Assembly (NCBI GenBank): GCA_963691655.1
Contig: OY829326.1
Coordinates: forward strand, 23,300,878-23,364,877
Source: Toxonevra muliebris
Lineage: Eukaryota > Arthropoda > Insecta > Diptera > Pallopteridae
Length of the DNA stretch: 64,000 nt
Reading direction: 5' to 3'
Below, piece after piece: positions 19,901-31,439 of this stretch; within the stretch, counting starts at the first letter, position 1; the number at the start of each line of letters is the position of its first letter. A program made the position numbers and the translations under genes. Under the pieces are notes generated by a model. The model searched no databases. It worked only from the letters and a program-made list of their open reading frames with translations, and had not been told where the DNA came from.

Positions 19901-22237
19901 AACGGGAATATAACAGAAAATATGAAGGAAACGGCTGTAATTAGATTTAGACCCCAGCAAATATTTTCGTATTTTTGTTATACTTTTTTTTAAAGATAAG
20001 ACATAAAACCCTTTACAATTGGCGCTTAGACCCTTTAGACTTACACCCCTTCAATTGTTTTTGACGAAGTCATTCGTTTAAAAGACTTTCTTTTCACTAC
20101 ACAAGGCCAAGAATAATTGTGGAATAGGTCATCAAGAACAGGTGAAAAATCAAGAATGAAAGTTTACACAATAAACGCCTTGTTGTAGGTGAAGACAAAT
20201 TTCGGAGTTTCATATGAATCTTTTTCAAAAATGAACTTATTTTACAAAAACTTCATTCTTTATTTTTTATATTCTATTAACCCTTTTACACCCGAATTTA
20301 TATGTTTTTATGCCGTTGTTTGAATATTCAATTAGTTTAATGATAAATAAGTATTGCCCATTTCAAAAAGTGTATGTAGTTCAATCAAGAAGGGATTTTT
20401 GCTTAAAAAAATAGTGAATAGCTTAATAAAAATAGATGAGGTGCCGAATTTTAAAATTTTTGTCTAGAGATTTTACCGCCCTTTTGGAAAATGTTTAAAT
20501 CAAATTTTTCGAGATAATTCTTTTCCAGTGGCTCCAATATGAAAATCCGATTTCAAGCTTTTAAAATTCCAAAGCAAGTGAAGACAAGTACATATATATT
20601 ACGTTTTTATTTTGTTGTATCTTCTTCGGCTTCTGAGCTTTAAGCCCTATTGCGTATCTCGATCGGCTATTGATCACTGTTGATCAATGATTCACTAATT
20701 TTAGTTTGTCTAATGTGAATGTCGATTTGATGGATCAGAAGGGAACAACTTTTAACTGCTAGCCGCTTGCAATTTTCTGGTCGATCCGCTTTTGTTTTAT
20801 AAATTAATGATTAAAATGTAAGTATTTACTTTATTAATCTAATTTTTAGTAGGAAACTCATTTTCATTAGTTGAAAGTCACAATAGTGCTATGTTCAGTC
20901 GATTTTGTTATAGTAGATTAGACAGTCGTTTAGGATTTTAATAGGGCCCTTTGTACTAGGAAAAGATCTTTCGATATCTGCTGATGCTGTTGGAGCAAAT
21001 TTCTTTTTACATATGACTGTGTGGGCTCCTGGCCATGGAGGAAAATGCTTTACAAATTGAATGAGCAAAACAGCTCATGGAGGGCTTAAACAGAGCTTTT
21101 TTGTTTTGTTTTTATGTATCAATATTTAATATATCTGCAAAAAAATGTTATTTTGTTCTTTATAATTACTTTCCTTATGCTATTTCAGTACAAAATCTTT
21201 CTTTCAAGCCCTATTCAATTTCGGGAACCAAAGGGATATAAAAAAAACATAAATTTAAAATTAAATTCCACGAAATTTAAAATTAAATTCCACTATGATA
21301 AAGTGAAATGACAGAGAATTTAAAAAAAAAAAAAAACAAAAAGGAGACCACCAGCATAGCATCGCTCTAAAATGAAAATTATAACTTATGGGTGACTTAT
21401 GTTTGGCATACATATGGTTAACTAAAGACTGGTTTTCCTTGTTATTTCCGTTTTCCCATGTTTTTCTCACTTTTAGCATATGTCCAACAGTCTTGAAACC
21501 TTGTTCGCATATGGGTCATTCCAAGAAAACTGACACCTTCATGCTAATAAATAAAGTAATACCTTTCGGTACCAAAGTCCTATTTTTAAATTCTCATATG
21601 TTTTCTCCATTGTTATTGTAATATTAAAATTTTTAATCAGTGCTAGTGGAATTCTCAAAGTAATTTGTTGTTGGCAATAATCTGCCATTTAAAGCGCTAC
21701 ATTCATAGTCAAAATTTTACTACACTGTTATAACCTTTTCATTTAAAAATTCTATTACGCATAACTTGTTGCTGCGAGTTCCCGTTATAGCCTCACACTC
21801 GTTACAAATGCTAAGTAAATAGTTTAATTATAATGAAATTAAAAGGTCTATATATTTCTTCTTTTTTTTGTAATCATAGCAAAGCTAAAATTTAGTGTTG
21901 GTCTTCCCGATACTCACAATTATAAAGGCAATTGTTGTTCCATTTTTTTCCAATTCACTTTGTGTCGCACAGTGGCGTGTATAGCAATTTTGCTTGTAGT
22001 TTTTTGCATTATACCATATAGGTACATAAGTCTTATAATTTGAACATACATATGTCAGTACAACTTATTTGTTATACATACTTGAATAATATTGTCAGAC
22101 AAAGTTGTTCCTATGTGTTTGGACCGTTGAAGTCAAAAAAGACGCCGGAAGTTCAAAAAAATATGATATTGACACTTAGACTTAGGTTTTCGGGTATAAT
22201 GAAATTTCACAAAAAAGAATTCCAACGAAAGCCATGT
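19901..22237. other. intergenic, no gene recognised
   Basis: AT-rich. A 21-nt direct duplication (AAATTTAAAATTAAATTCCA, then C) occurs at 21250-21293. The frames here are short and without recognisable domains. Confidence 0.45.
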
Positions 22238-24028
22238 CAGGGAGTGGTCCTGGGTATGAAACGGGTTTTGTTTTTGAGCCATAAATTTTCACTATTTAAG
22301 CCAAATCGGATGTTTTATATCGGATGATTCCATTGGCATGCAAAATATTATGACCAATATTCTGAGAATGTGTATTTTTGCCAAAAAAAAATTTGTACCC
22401 GGCTATGAGACACCTACAAAAATCCACTAAAAATTGGAAAAAATGAAGTGAAAACCCCATAACTATTTATAAACATAAATTTATTTATTTTGCAGGCCTT
22501 CAGTGGCTAAGATATAAAGAAATGGCAATTCTTATTCATCATCTCCCTCTTAGTCATCGTCTTCTCCATCCAAATCGCTATCGCATTGTTTGCACACTTT
22601 AAATGAACAGGCAGCTTGCATCTGATTTCATGGACGATTTTATTTTTTAAGGTTGAGATGGCTAAAAATACAAAAAAATTGGATCAAAACACTAGTTAAG
22701 TGGTGTCTCATACACGGTGACAAGGCCGTATTTAGGGGGAGAGGGGGAGTTTTAGGGGTTCTGACCCCCCCCCCCCCCGAAATATAAAAAATAAATTTGA
22801 AATCTTAGTTACACTAAGCGATCAAATCCGATTTGTTTTCTTCGACATGAGGTTTGACTTCGGATTCAATAAGAGAAGGTGATACTGAGCACTCCTGCAT
22901 TCATAGTTTTTCTGGGTCAGTAACTGTTTTTGATTTAAGGTTTCGTCCTGAATTTGAAAAGTTTAAAAATTAATAAAAATAGAAAAAATTATCGGATCCT
23001 TGTAAAATAAGACGTGCTTGAACCCCATTTTTCCCTAAAACGTGACGTGATGGGAAGTTTTTGACCTCAGATTCGTGTTCAACGTGAACAATTCTTTCGC
23101 AAAAACTCCATATTATTAGCAAAACCCATCTTAAAATTAATTTTTAACGCATTATTGCTCAGAGCACCACGACTAGAAAGATCTCTTTCAATGCTGTGAC
23201 TTCACGAATTTAGGGAATATAAGCCAACCTCATCCGGGTTCCTTATCATTGATAATGGCTCAAATTCCCAATGATGATCATTTGAAAAAAATGAGCTTCT
23301 ACTATTTTTGGTAATTTTTTTGAGGTTGGGTACATCATCAGAAGTGGGAAGTCAATGAGTTAATAAAATTATGTCCCTCACTATAAAAAAAAATGCACTA
23401 GAATGCACATTGAATAATATTTATTTGAAAAAATTTAATTTGATTACTCTAGGAATTTTTTGTCACTTTTGGCCATTTTTTTGAGGTTAAGATTAAAAAA
23501 AATCGGAAAATTTTTCCTAAAATTTTAATTTTATAGGGTCCATCAAATGTATCATTGATTTAATTTATTGTATTTAAAAATCAGTTTGATAAAAATTATT
23601 TATGAATATTTTCTTCGAATGAAAAAAATTTCTGGCTACGGCCCTGCACGGTGATATGCTGTGTCTCATACCCAGAAAATAATGCCATTTTGGGAATAGC
23701 ACAAAAAAATTGTTTCCAACCAATATATTGTCATAATCAAAAATTGGATCGCAAAATATACGAAAAACACTAAATGCTAATGCATTACACTCACTTTTTT
23801 CAATGCATTCATTCGAAAATATATCAATTTGAAAAATCAAAAAAAGTTTTCGTGATCGATTTTCACACACGATGTTTGCAGCTGATACAAGCAATAAGTC
23901 TATTCACTCCGGTGTTACCACAAAAACTGGCTCATGTCAAAAGAAAAGTTTGACAGTAGTCAGATCGGCAATATTGATATTGCATGATGTAAAAAATCGA
24001 CTGTCTCATACCCGGGTACACTCCCCTA
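22238..24028. mobile_element. inverted-repeat element, split by a hAT-like insertion
   Basis: The left end GGGAGTGGTCCTGGGTATGA near 22238 matches the reverse complement of the right end near 24028 (GGGAGTGTACCCGGGTATGA). Removing the nested 926-bp element and its 8-bp duplication leaves about 860 bp. Similar GGGTATGAGAC motifs recur inside. No transposase found. Confidence 0.5.
22721..23646. mobile_element. non-autonomous hAT-like element with 8-bp target duplication
   Basis: The ends are CAAGGCCGTA (left) and CAGGGCCGTA (right, reverse complement). CACGGTGA flanks both sides exactly, at 22713-22720 and 23647-23654. An 8-bp duplication with short CAG/CAA-starting ends is typical of hAT elements. 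The interior has a C14-type run near 22770 and no transposase. The clean duplication shows it inserted into an older repeat. Confidence 0.8.
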
Positions 24029-24583
24029 CTTCTACCCTATATATAACCCTAATGGAATATTAAACTTAACATTTTCTTAACTCCCTGAATAGCTTGGATC
24101 TCTATCTTGAATTTCTCAGTATGATAACTTTCCGAACCATACATCATGAATTGCTAAATTGGATATTGCAAGCCAAAATTCTCAAATTTTGTCAAAACAT
24201 TTGGGGGTGGTTTCAGCGTAAAGGGAATAACTATAAAAAACAGTACAATTATAACAATGGACTTAATATTGGAATTAAAACTTCCTGGAGAGAGATATCC
24301 TTCAATTTAACTGATTATTATTAGGGATTCCTAAAATCTGATATTTGTTAAGAAATTTACAACACATTTCAGAAATTTATGTATTGATATGTTAACAAAT
24401 ACAGAGGTAACCCGTCTTTATACTATAAACTAAATTTGATGCTCCTGATAAAATATTACTAATTAATTAGTTCAAGTGCCCTATAATTTTGGCAAACTAA
24501 ATCCGAAAGTCTTTCGGATAAAATTTTATTTTATTTTTTTGTATTATAGTGATCACTTTTATTTCTCAAACTAATAGAATATA
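24029..24583. other. intergenic, nothing recognised
   Basis: AT-rich spacer between two elements. One 76-codon frame has no recognisable domain. Confidence 0.45.
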
Positions 24584-25826
24584 CACTTGTGGTCACATAA
24601 TTAAGTCACTAGAACAATATTTTATGCTGAGTTTGAAAAATATTTTGTATTAATAGTCCAAGAATTTTTAATAGCGTCATTTTGCGGTACCATTAGTTGC
24701 CTTAAAAAATATTAAGAGCAATTACAAAAGAGTGACGTTTTTTGCGCGTAGTCGGCAATTGTTTGTCAAGGAGTAAGAATGGAAGTGGATATATAATTAA
24801 GTCATTTTATATTCTTTCGCAGTCAACTTGACTTAGTGCACTTAAATTCCGTAAAAACCACTAAAATTGATAATTTACACATTTCTGTATAATTTAGGTT
24901 TTGATGGGCAAAAATAAGAGCTCCACTCCCTCGAAAAGAGAGATCATTTGGAAAACTTTCCAGAACCTTGGCAGTATTGCAAAGGTCGTGGAAGCGCTAG
25001 CTTTTTCATATCGAAAAGTGATCAAGGAGATAAGATATCACAAAAAAAAAAAAAAAATTTCAAAATTTGCCAGGCAAAAAACCACTTAAAACGTCACCAG
25101 CTGGTTTAAGACAGGTACTGGTTTAGACTGAGCAAAACGGACGCTTTCTTAACTTTCATCAAACTAAGGTCACAAATGAACTTAGAATACAATTGGAAAA
25201 TATCAGCCAGAACTATACGCAAGCGATTAAACGAAAAAAAAAATATTTGGATGAATTGGCAGACGTAAACCCAACATTCCCAAAAAAAAATATTGCGCAG
25301 CGCATTCAGTTCGCCAAAGGATATCTCCACTAGGACCAGCATTTTTGGAAAATGATTGTTTGGAGTGATGAATCTAAATGTAATGGAGCGATGTATGCAA
25401 AAACCTTCAAGTAAGGCTTCCTTATGGGCTATAATCGCCGCTGCCCAATGTTCTGGTACTAGTTGAAACATTTCCGAAAAGATGTACAGAAAACATCTGG
25501 CAAAAATGGTTTCCACAAAGTATTAACAGTACCAAAGGTAAAACTATAGTCAAAAATTTAAAATCATTAAAGCTATTATCTTTAAATATTTTTTTTTAGC
25601 ATATGACTTAATTATATGACCGCAAATTAAACCATAGACATACGATAATTTTGAAAATTTTTACATATTTAACATTATAATTATTTATTTCTTTTATAAT
25701 TTTAAATATTGAATTGTTATTTATTTCTTTTACTGTTGGTTTTGTTTCTCTTCAATAGAAATTTTATTTTTTTTCTTAAAATTCTTCTGCTCATAAATGT
25801 ATGACTTAATTGTATGTCCACAAGTG
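24584..25826 (+). mobile_element. Tc1-family element with IR/DR ends, internally deleted
   Basis: The ends are CACTTGTGGTCACATAATTA (left) and CACTTGTGGACATACAATTA (right, reverse complement), each flanked by TA. Second copies of the ATAATTAAGTCA block sit inside each end (about 24789 and 25599), giving four sites as in Tc1 IR/DR elements. The transposase begins at 24904 (MGKNKSSTPSKREIIWKTFQ), then breaks into frames that still show ISARTIRKRL, QRIQFAK and WSDESK (first catalytic Asp, about 25360). The second Asp and the third acidic residue are not found, so the coding part is shortened and inactive. Confidence 0.85.
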
Positions 25827-26673
25827 TAGACCCGATGGATTTCGAAGTTATTCAGCGTTGCACATAGTGAGTACTAAGTGCGCTAATATTTTGAACAGTA
25901 CTTTATATACTTTTTTTTACACTTAGTACTTTATATAAAAGTGATATGAAATATGATTTAAACAAATATTTTTCCATGTATTTAATCACCAAATATCCAC
26001 AAACAGAGGTATAAGGGAGTCAAACAAATCAAAGTTTTAAAACTATTGCATTGATTTCTAATTGGATGGTTTTAATGAATATAGATTAAAATTTAATGGG
26101 AACATTATATTTATTCAACTGAGCTGTAAAATAATGCAATCATTTGAGGGTATAAGTCGCAAATGAATCACAGTCTAGAAGCCTTTTTTTGAAGTCTTTG
26201 ATTGGGAATACTCTTTTGGAGTCATTTTTTTTAAAGTCATGGGATTTTTAATCTCAGTCTCAGTAAATTTTAGAAAATAACATTAAAATAATTTTTCTGA
26301 TTTAAAAATTTCAATGAGGGCTAAATTCCGCTCAGCCTCCCCCCTTGGGGCAGCCGCTGACGCCACTTCTACACATATTCCTTAAACTGACAATTATAAT
26401 CATCTGAGCGATTGATTGGATTAGGGCTCTCTAATGTTTGACGTACACAAGGTTTTCCCCTGGTATTTCCATATTTTTCCATATGTACGAGTATCTCATG
26501 TTCAGCACATGGTTAACACACTTGTAGCATTTTTTGCAACGACACTCTAAATTCGTTACTTTAACTTTTTGGTAAATATCCACCACCGAAATGAAAATGA
26601 AGTGTACATTTAATTTCAAGCAACGTTACACTTGCAGTAAAGTGTTAAGTCTGCAGCAACATAAAATTAAAAT
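25827..26673. other. intergenic with repeat fragments
   Basis: Contains a short relative of the 5-kb GAAGTC arrays (about 26170-26240). At about 26310-26370 a stretch with CAGCCTCCCCCCTTGGGGCA and GCGTCAGCGG resembles the end of a hAT-type element. No gene seen. Confidence 0.45.
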
Positions 26674-27012
26674 TCAAAAAGATATACATAAATTCATTTC
26701 ATTCACAAAATCGAAATTTGCATTCAAATGTTTACGAGTTTCGGCGGACGATGCATTTCCGTTTGTGTTTTTGTGTGCATAAATTTTTCTAATAGCGCCA
26801 CACACTCCATACAGAATATCTTTTGGTCTGCAATGCTTCGAAATATTTGGCGTCAGTTTATCGTAAATGTTATTTAATTTACAATCGTCTGCTAAAAGAA
26901 GAAGAAGAAGAAAAAAAAACAACAGAAAATTGTAACGCTTCACGCCTGCGTAAAAACTTGACAAAACTATCGATAGACATAAGGCGGATGCCATATGAAT
27001 AATATACGACAT
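26674..27012 (-). CDS. candidate small secreted or membrane protein, unknown
   Basis: A 112-codon frame. It starts MSYIIHMASALCLSIVLSSF, a plausible signal sequence, followed by a poly-Leu/Phe stretch that could instead be an intron, since the minus strand has a strong polypyrimidine tract ending in tttag at about 26890. The part after it (ADDCKLNNIYDKL, then CRPKDILYGVCGAIRKIYAH) has mixed amino-acid use, three cysteines and better codon texture than the surroundings. No family recognised and no splice model fits well. It may be chance. Confidence 0.25.
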   Translation of the reverse strand: MSYIIHMASALCLSIVLSSFYAGVKRYNFLLFFFLLLLLLADDCKLNNIYDKLTPNISKHCRPKDILYGVCGAIRKIYAHKNTNGNASSAETRKHLNANFDFVNEMNLCISF

Positions 27013-28259
27013 AAGCGGAGACGACGTACGCAGCGGGTAACCTTGAAAATTCTGGAGACATTTTTATGGTTTGTTGCTCAACACTTTCAAATGCGAATAG
27101 ATAAGAAAAAAATGCACACAGGTGAAATTGCGTCATTAATAGAATTACTCGTACCTTGTGCGTTGACAAGTAAAGGGCAAATACAATAAGACTTTTTCAC
27201 CTAGACAGGAGAAGGCGTTAAGGGAACTACCCCTAACAAAAGGAAAAACACAAAAGATTTGCTTGAGTGCACCACTCAAAGGACATGCGACAATCGATGA
27301 GACTTTTTTGTTATTAGGTTCGGTTGTTATTAGTCTTATATATTTGTGGTAATGCCCAATAGTGTGATTCTTTGGAAAACCAATTTCAAATGTTTGCATT
27401 TAAGAAGCATTACTTTGACTTTTACCTGAAACATTGTGTCGCTTTTCAAATATCCTCAGAGAGGGAGATATAGAGAGCGTTCGTTAAAGACATGCACTTG
27501 AAGGAAGTGTCGCCACGTTACTTACAATAATAATTTTTTAAATAATATTTTCTTTTTATCGTTGCTTGTTTGTTCCTTTATTCTGCGGTATAGTAATAAA
27601 ATGAGTAAACCAAAAAGGATCAAAAACATAAGTGTTCACATACCTTATTGCCGCCGTCACTGTACGACAAGTGCTCCAGTAGTAGTAGTATCTCTCTTCT
27701 TCAAGTGTGCACTGAACCACCAACTCATTTCGGATTTTAACAGTTTACCAAATGGCGCCACACTTGCGCAGTTTGAAGAGAGCGCATGAATGTTTATGGT
27801 CTTGTCGCTTTAGTTGCCTGCATTTGCGTGTACTTTACGACTTTTACAAAGGATTTGTTGCTACTGTGATTAGGCACTCCAGCCGCAGCATCTTTTTTTA
27901 CTTTTTATCTGGCAATGCGGATCTTACTTTCATTTATAAATTCATATATGTATATGTTTGTATATATGTATATAAAAATCTACGGTAGCACGACATGTGT
28001 TCATTGTGATAAGAATAAATTTTAAGTTTAATGTAAAGTAATTTGTTTAACAGCTTCCGTTTTTGTTTTTAAGTGAAAAGGGTTAGGGTTTTGTTGAATA
28101 ACTGTTAAATTTTACTGTAGCAAAGCTATTATCTCAAATATTTTTCAATTGATAAGACTTACTAGATAATATTTGTAGCAATTAAAACTTAAACACAATA
28201 AAGCGTGCATTGAATCATGGCGGAATAATATATCTGTGGTGAAAATGGAAAAGAGCCTA
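27013..28259. other. intergenic, no gene recognised
   Basis: AT-rich with short overlapping frames on both strands. GGCGCC at 27754, within AAATGGCGCCACAC. Confidence 0.45.
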
Positions 28260-29985
28260 ACTCGACTTACACAGTTAGACCAAATACGGCCCGTTGTGCT
28301 ATCACGTGGGTGTTTCAATTAGACTTTGTTATGAAATTAAGTAGGTCCCCTAGGTCAGTTGACTCTAAGTCGGATAAGTCATCTAGAAAATAATAGTGAG
28401 AAATGGATTCCTCCTCTTCTTCATTTTTACAGCTTCTACAATAATCGTTAAAGGGCGCGCCCAATCTTGCCCTGTAAGACAGTGGCTAGTTATTACTGCC
28501 ACAGCTTTGTATATTTGTCTTCTACCGAGAGATAGCAGCTTCCTAGAGAGTTTGGGGTTATACTCTGGCCGTGTCTGCTTGGTGGTTCTGCACGTGTGTT
28601 CAGTCAGCCATCTCGCCTTCGCGTGCTTCTAGAACTCCGTTTGACTCTTAAATCGCTTTACATATCACTTGTTCGGTCTCACCTAGAATATTGCTCAGTA
28701 ATCTGGAGTCCCTCATCAAACCTTCACTCTTCTAGAATTGAAATGGTACAACAAAAATTTAATAAATTCCTTTTCTATCAGTTAAAGTGGAATATTTCTC
28801 GCCCATCTTATCTAATTAGGTGTTCCTTTTTTGAGATGTACTCCTTAGTTCTAAGGCGTAAAGTATTTGCAATTATGTTGGTCAGAGATCTGATACATCA
28901 TCATATTCAATGCCTCCGAGTCCAGTTCCATTTCTGGGAACAATATTGTACAACTTTTTATGCTCTGAATGAACCTATGGCTCGTTGTGTCAGGGTAACT
29001 AATTCAATTTTGCCTAACATTGATATCTTTGCCAACATTCCCAGGAAATCTTTTAAAGATAATTTACTCTTAGTTCTATTAACTTGTGGTAATCTTTGAA
29101 TTTTAATTTTTTGCTTATTTTAGTCTTAAAGTTTATTGTTTGCATAATGTTTATATTTATTTTATTAGTCCTGTTTTGTAGTTTTTAAGTAGTCTGTAAG
29201 AGTCAATACTCTGTTTGATGAAATAAATGAAATGAAATGAACACTAAGCTTGCAGGTTGCCGTTGTACGTTGAGTTCATCGGCTAATTCGTTGAGTAAAC
29301 GCCGACTATCAAAAGCCACCTTAGAGGTCAATGATATACTAGCTAGGGATTTGATAGCAGTTTGGCTGTCGCTGACAATAAAACTATCATCGGCTGATAC
29401 TCTATTACATTTCAGGCAGTTCGCCGACACCTAAATAGCCATGACCTCAGCTTGGAAGACGCTGCAATGGTCAGACAGATGAAAGGATAAACTTAACCCT
29501 ATTTTCTCAGAGAGAACCCCTCCCCCTACCCTTCCATCCAGTTTGGATCCACCGGTGTAAAGGTACACCGCATCCTTCTGCTGGCCTCGACTCTCGATTA
29601 TATTCTCTCTCGAAGGAATGGAAGTGATGAAGTGGTTGTCGAAGAAGGGTGTGGGAAGGGTGTAGTCAATGTTCTTGAATAAATTGGTGAGTTCTGAAAG
29701 TATTTCGGAATGCCCTACAAATGGTTCAGACCAGGGATTGAATGAATTTAACCTGATAGCCGAGTTGGCCGCAACCTGTTTCCCAAAAAGATCAAGAGGG
29801 GTTAAGTAGAGAATGGTATTCATGGCTAAGGAAGGGGTTGTTCTTAAGGCACCTGTGATAAACAATGATGCTGTTCTTTGAACCTTGCCCAAAGCCTTAA
29901 GGTGGATTTCTTTTTGAAGAGCTGTCCACCAAACCATAGCACCATAAAGTAAAATTGGTCTAATGACTGCCGTAAGATCTTAAGA
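28260..29985 (-). mobile_element. LOA-type LINE fragment (RT end, RNase H, C-terminal Cys region), split by another LINE
   Basis: Reading down the minus strand, 29985-29240 gives the end of the RT (VIRPILLYGAMVWWTALQKE) and RNase H (VYLYTGGSKLDGRVGGGV, VFQAEVMAI, SDSQTAIKSL). The first RNase H catalytic Asp (TDGS) is Gly here. After a foreign insert at 28596-29239 the element resumes at about 28590 with YNPKLSRKLLSLGRRQIYKA, SHCLTGQ and a Cys/Glu-rich segment, in shifted frames. About 60 residues around the insert are lost. Confidence 0.8.
28596..29239 (+). mobile_element. Jockey/CR1-type LINE 3' end inserted in a LOA element
   Basis: The frame to 29099 (LKSLYISLVRSHLEYCSVIW, RRKVFAIMLVRDLI) is the C-terminal end of a Jockey/CR1-type reverse transcriptase ORF. 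It is followed by an AT-rich 3' UTR and a TGAAA-type microsatellite tail at about 29218-29239. This is the standard 5'-truncated insertion of such elements. The LOA sequence continues on both sides. Confidence 0.8.
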
Positions 29986-29989
29986 TCGA

Positions 29990-30785
29990 AAATATTTTAT
30001 CACATATTTTTGATTACATGTATATATTAAATTGGTGCTAATTTTGAAATAATTTTCGGAATTATATATCGTTTTAAGAATAGCTTTTGATTTGACCATA
30101 GAGTCTTTTGAAACAGTGTTATAGTTTCTTTAATATTTTTATTGAAAGCTGTTAAACTTGGATGACAAGAAAATAAACTTAAGCTGTTATACCTTTTCAC
30201 TACAGTTATAACAATGCTAGCATAAATAAGTTTCATCTGAGCTCAGAATTATAATTGTATTATTATTGTAAATTTGTGGGGAAAACTCACTGCGACCTCA
30301 AAAATAAGAATAAGAAAAAACGCTCTCCTCTTCAAAAAAAAGCCTAAAATATGTATATTTTATAGGAGACGATTTGATTGTATCGGCATATAAAACCGGG
30401 TTATAGAATACTCCCCATCTGTATCGAGGGCTAGAGGGTCACTCAGAGATAGTGGCGAACCCCTGTCTGATTAGATATTTATTAGATATTTCAAGTGAGG
30501 AATCGGTTATGAGCGAAGAGACCTACAAGATTTTTAACTAGTCGGAAGCCTAGAACCAGTATCTATTACGAAAGATATTTCATTTTCCCCATTCCCCAAT
30601 GATCGATTTAGAAAAGTATGAGTTCGCAAAAGGTAAATTGCAGAGCTTAGGGTAATTTATTGACAATTTACTATACCACTTTGGCCAGGAACTCTAAAAA
30701 ATGAGACTTTGATACAGGTAGACAAGGACTAGATAATTTTTATAAAATGGTTTCGCCATTACCAACCAAGGTATACCACCTTGAA
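29990..30785. other. intergenic, nothing recognised
   Basis: AT-rich, with no coherent frame and no repeat that I could match elsewhere in the window. Confidence 0.45.
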
Positions 30786-30990
30786 CAAAAAGTTCCCGGA
30801 ATTTATTCAGAAAATTAGAAATACAAGTTTATTCATCTAAATGTTCCCTTCAAAGTAATCCCCATCGATTGCAACACACTTATGCCAACGCTTGAACCAA
30901 TCCTCGAAACATTTTTTTATATTCTGTTTTCGGTATGTCCATCAGTGCTTCCAGCAATTTTTTCATTACTTCCTCTCGGCTGCTGAGAAA
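30786..30990 (-). mobile_element. mariner-type transposon 3' remnant
   Basis: On the minus strand the frame ends CFEDWFKRWHKCVAIDGDYF, EGNI, stop, the usual mariner C-terminus. A terminal-type sequence containing AAATTCCGGGAACTTTTTGT follows. The rest of the element is missing. Confidence 0.65.
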
Positions 30991-31039
30991 CCCAACCCAA
31001 CAACAGCCCATGGACGGCATAAACTGAGCTTTTTAAATA

Positions 31040-31284
31040 AATTAATGTTGTGTGTGTTATATTTTTATACGAATGGAAGGGACAGTTTTATGCCGAATCC
31101 GAACAGCGAAGTGAAAAGCTTTTCTTAGGGAAATTTTACTCTTGGAGGTTTACCATTCCCAGCCAAGAGGTGGTGCCGTGTTGAAAAATTTGTATTTTCT
31201 ATTTTTAATTTTTGATCGTACTGAGCATTGAACCCGAGATCTTTGTGTAGCTGTCTAGCACACTAACCACTAAGCTCGGCGACC
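31040..31284 (-). mobile_element. tRNA-derived SINE, copy 1
   Basis: On the minus strand the head reads GGTCGCCGAGCTTAGTGGTT (A-box region) and GGTTCAATGCT at 31224-31234 (B box). The body contains CACCACCTCTTGGCTGGGAA and the tail TCGGCATAAAACTG. The same head, body and tail order is seen in copy 2. Confidence 0.8.
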
Positions 31285-31439
31285 TCTACCTGCTCTTTTT
31301 TAAAAGGATTTAAGCTTTGAGTGAAAAAGCCAGAAATTGTATGTTCTGAAGTGTTTAATTGTTTAATAATTATAATTTTACATTTTTGGTGGGGGATCTA
31401 TATGTATGGGTTTGTGGAGGGTTGTTATTGGCAAAATAT

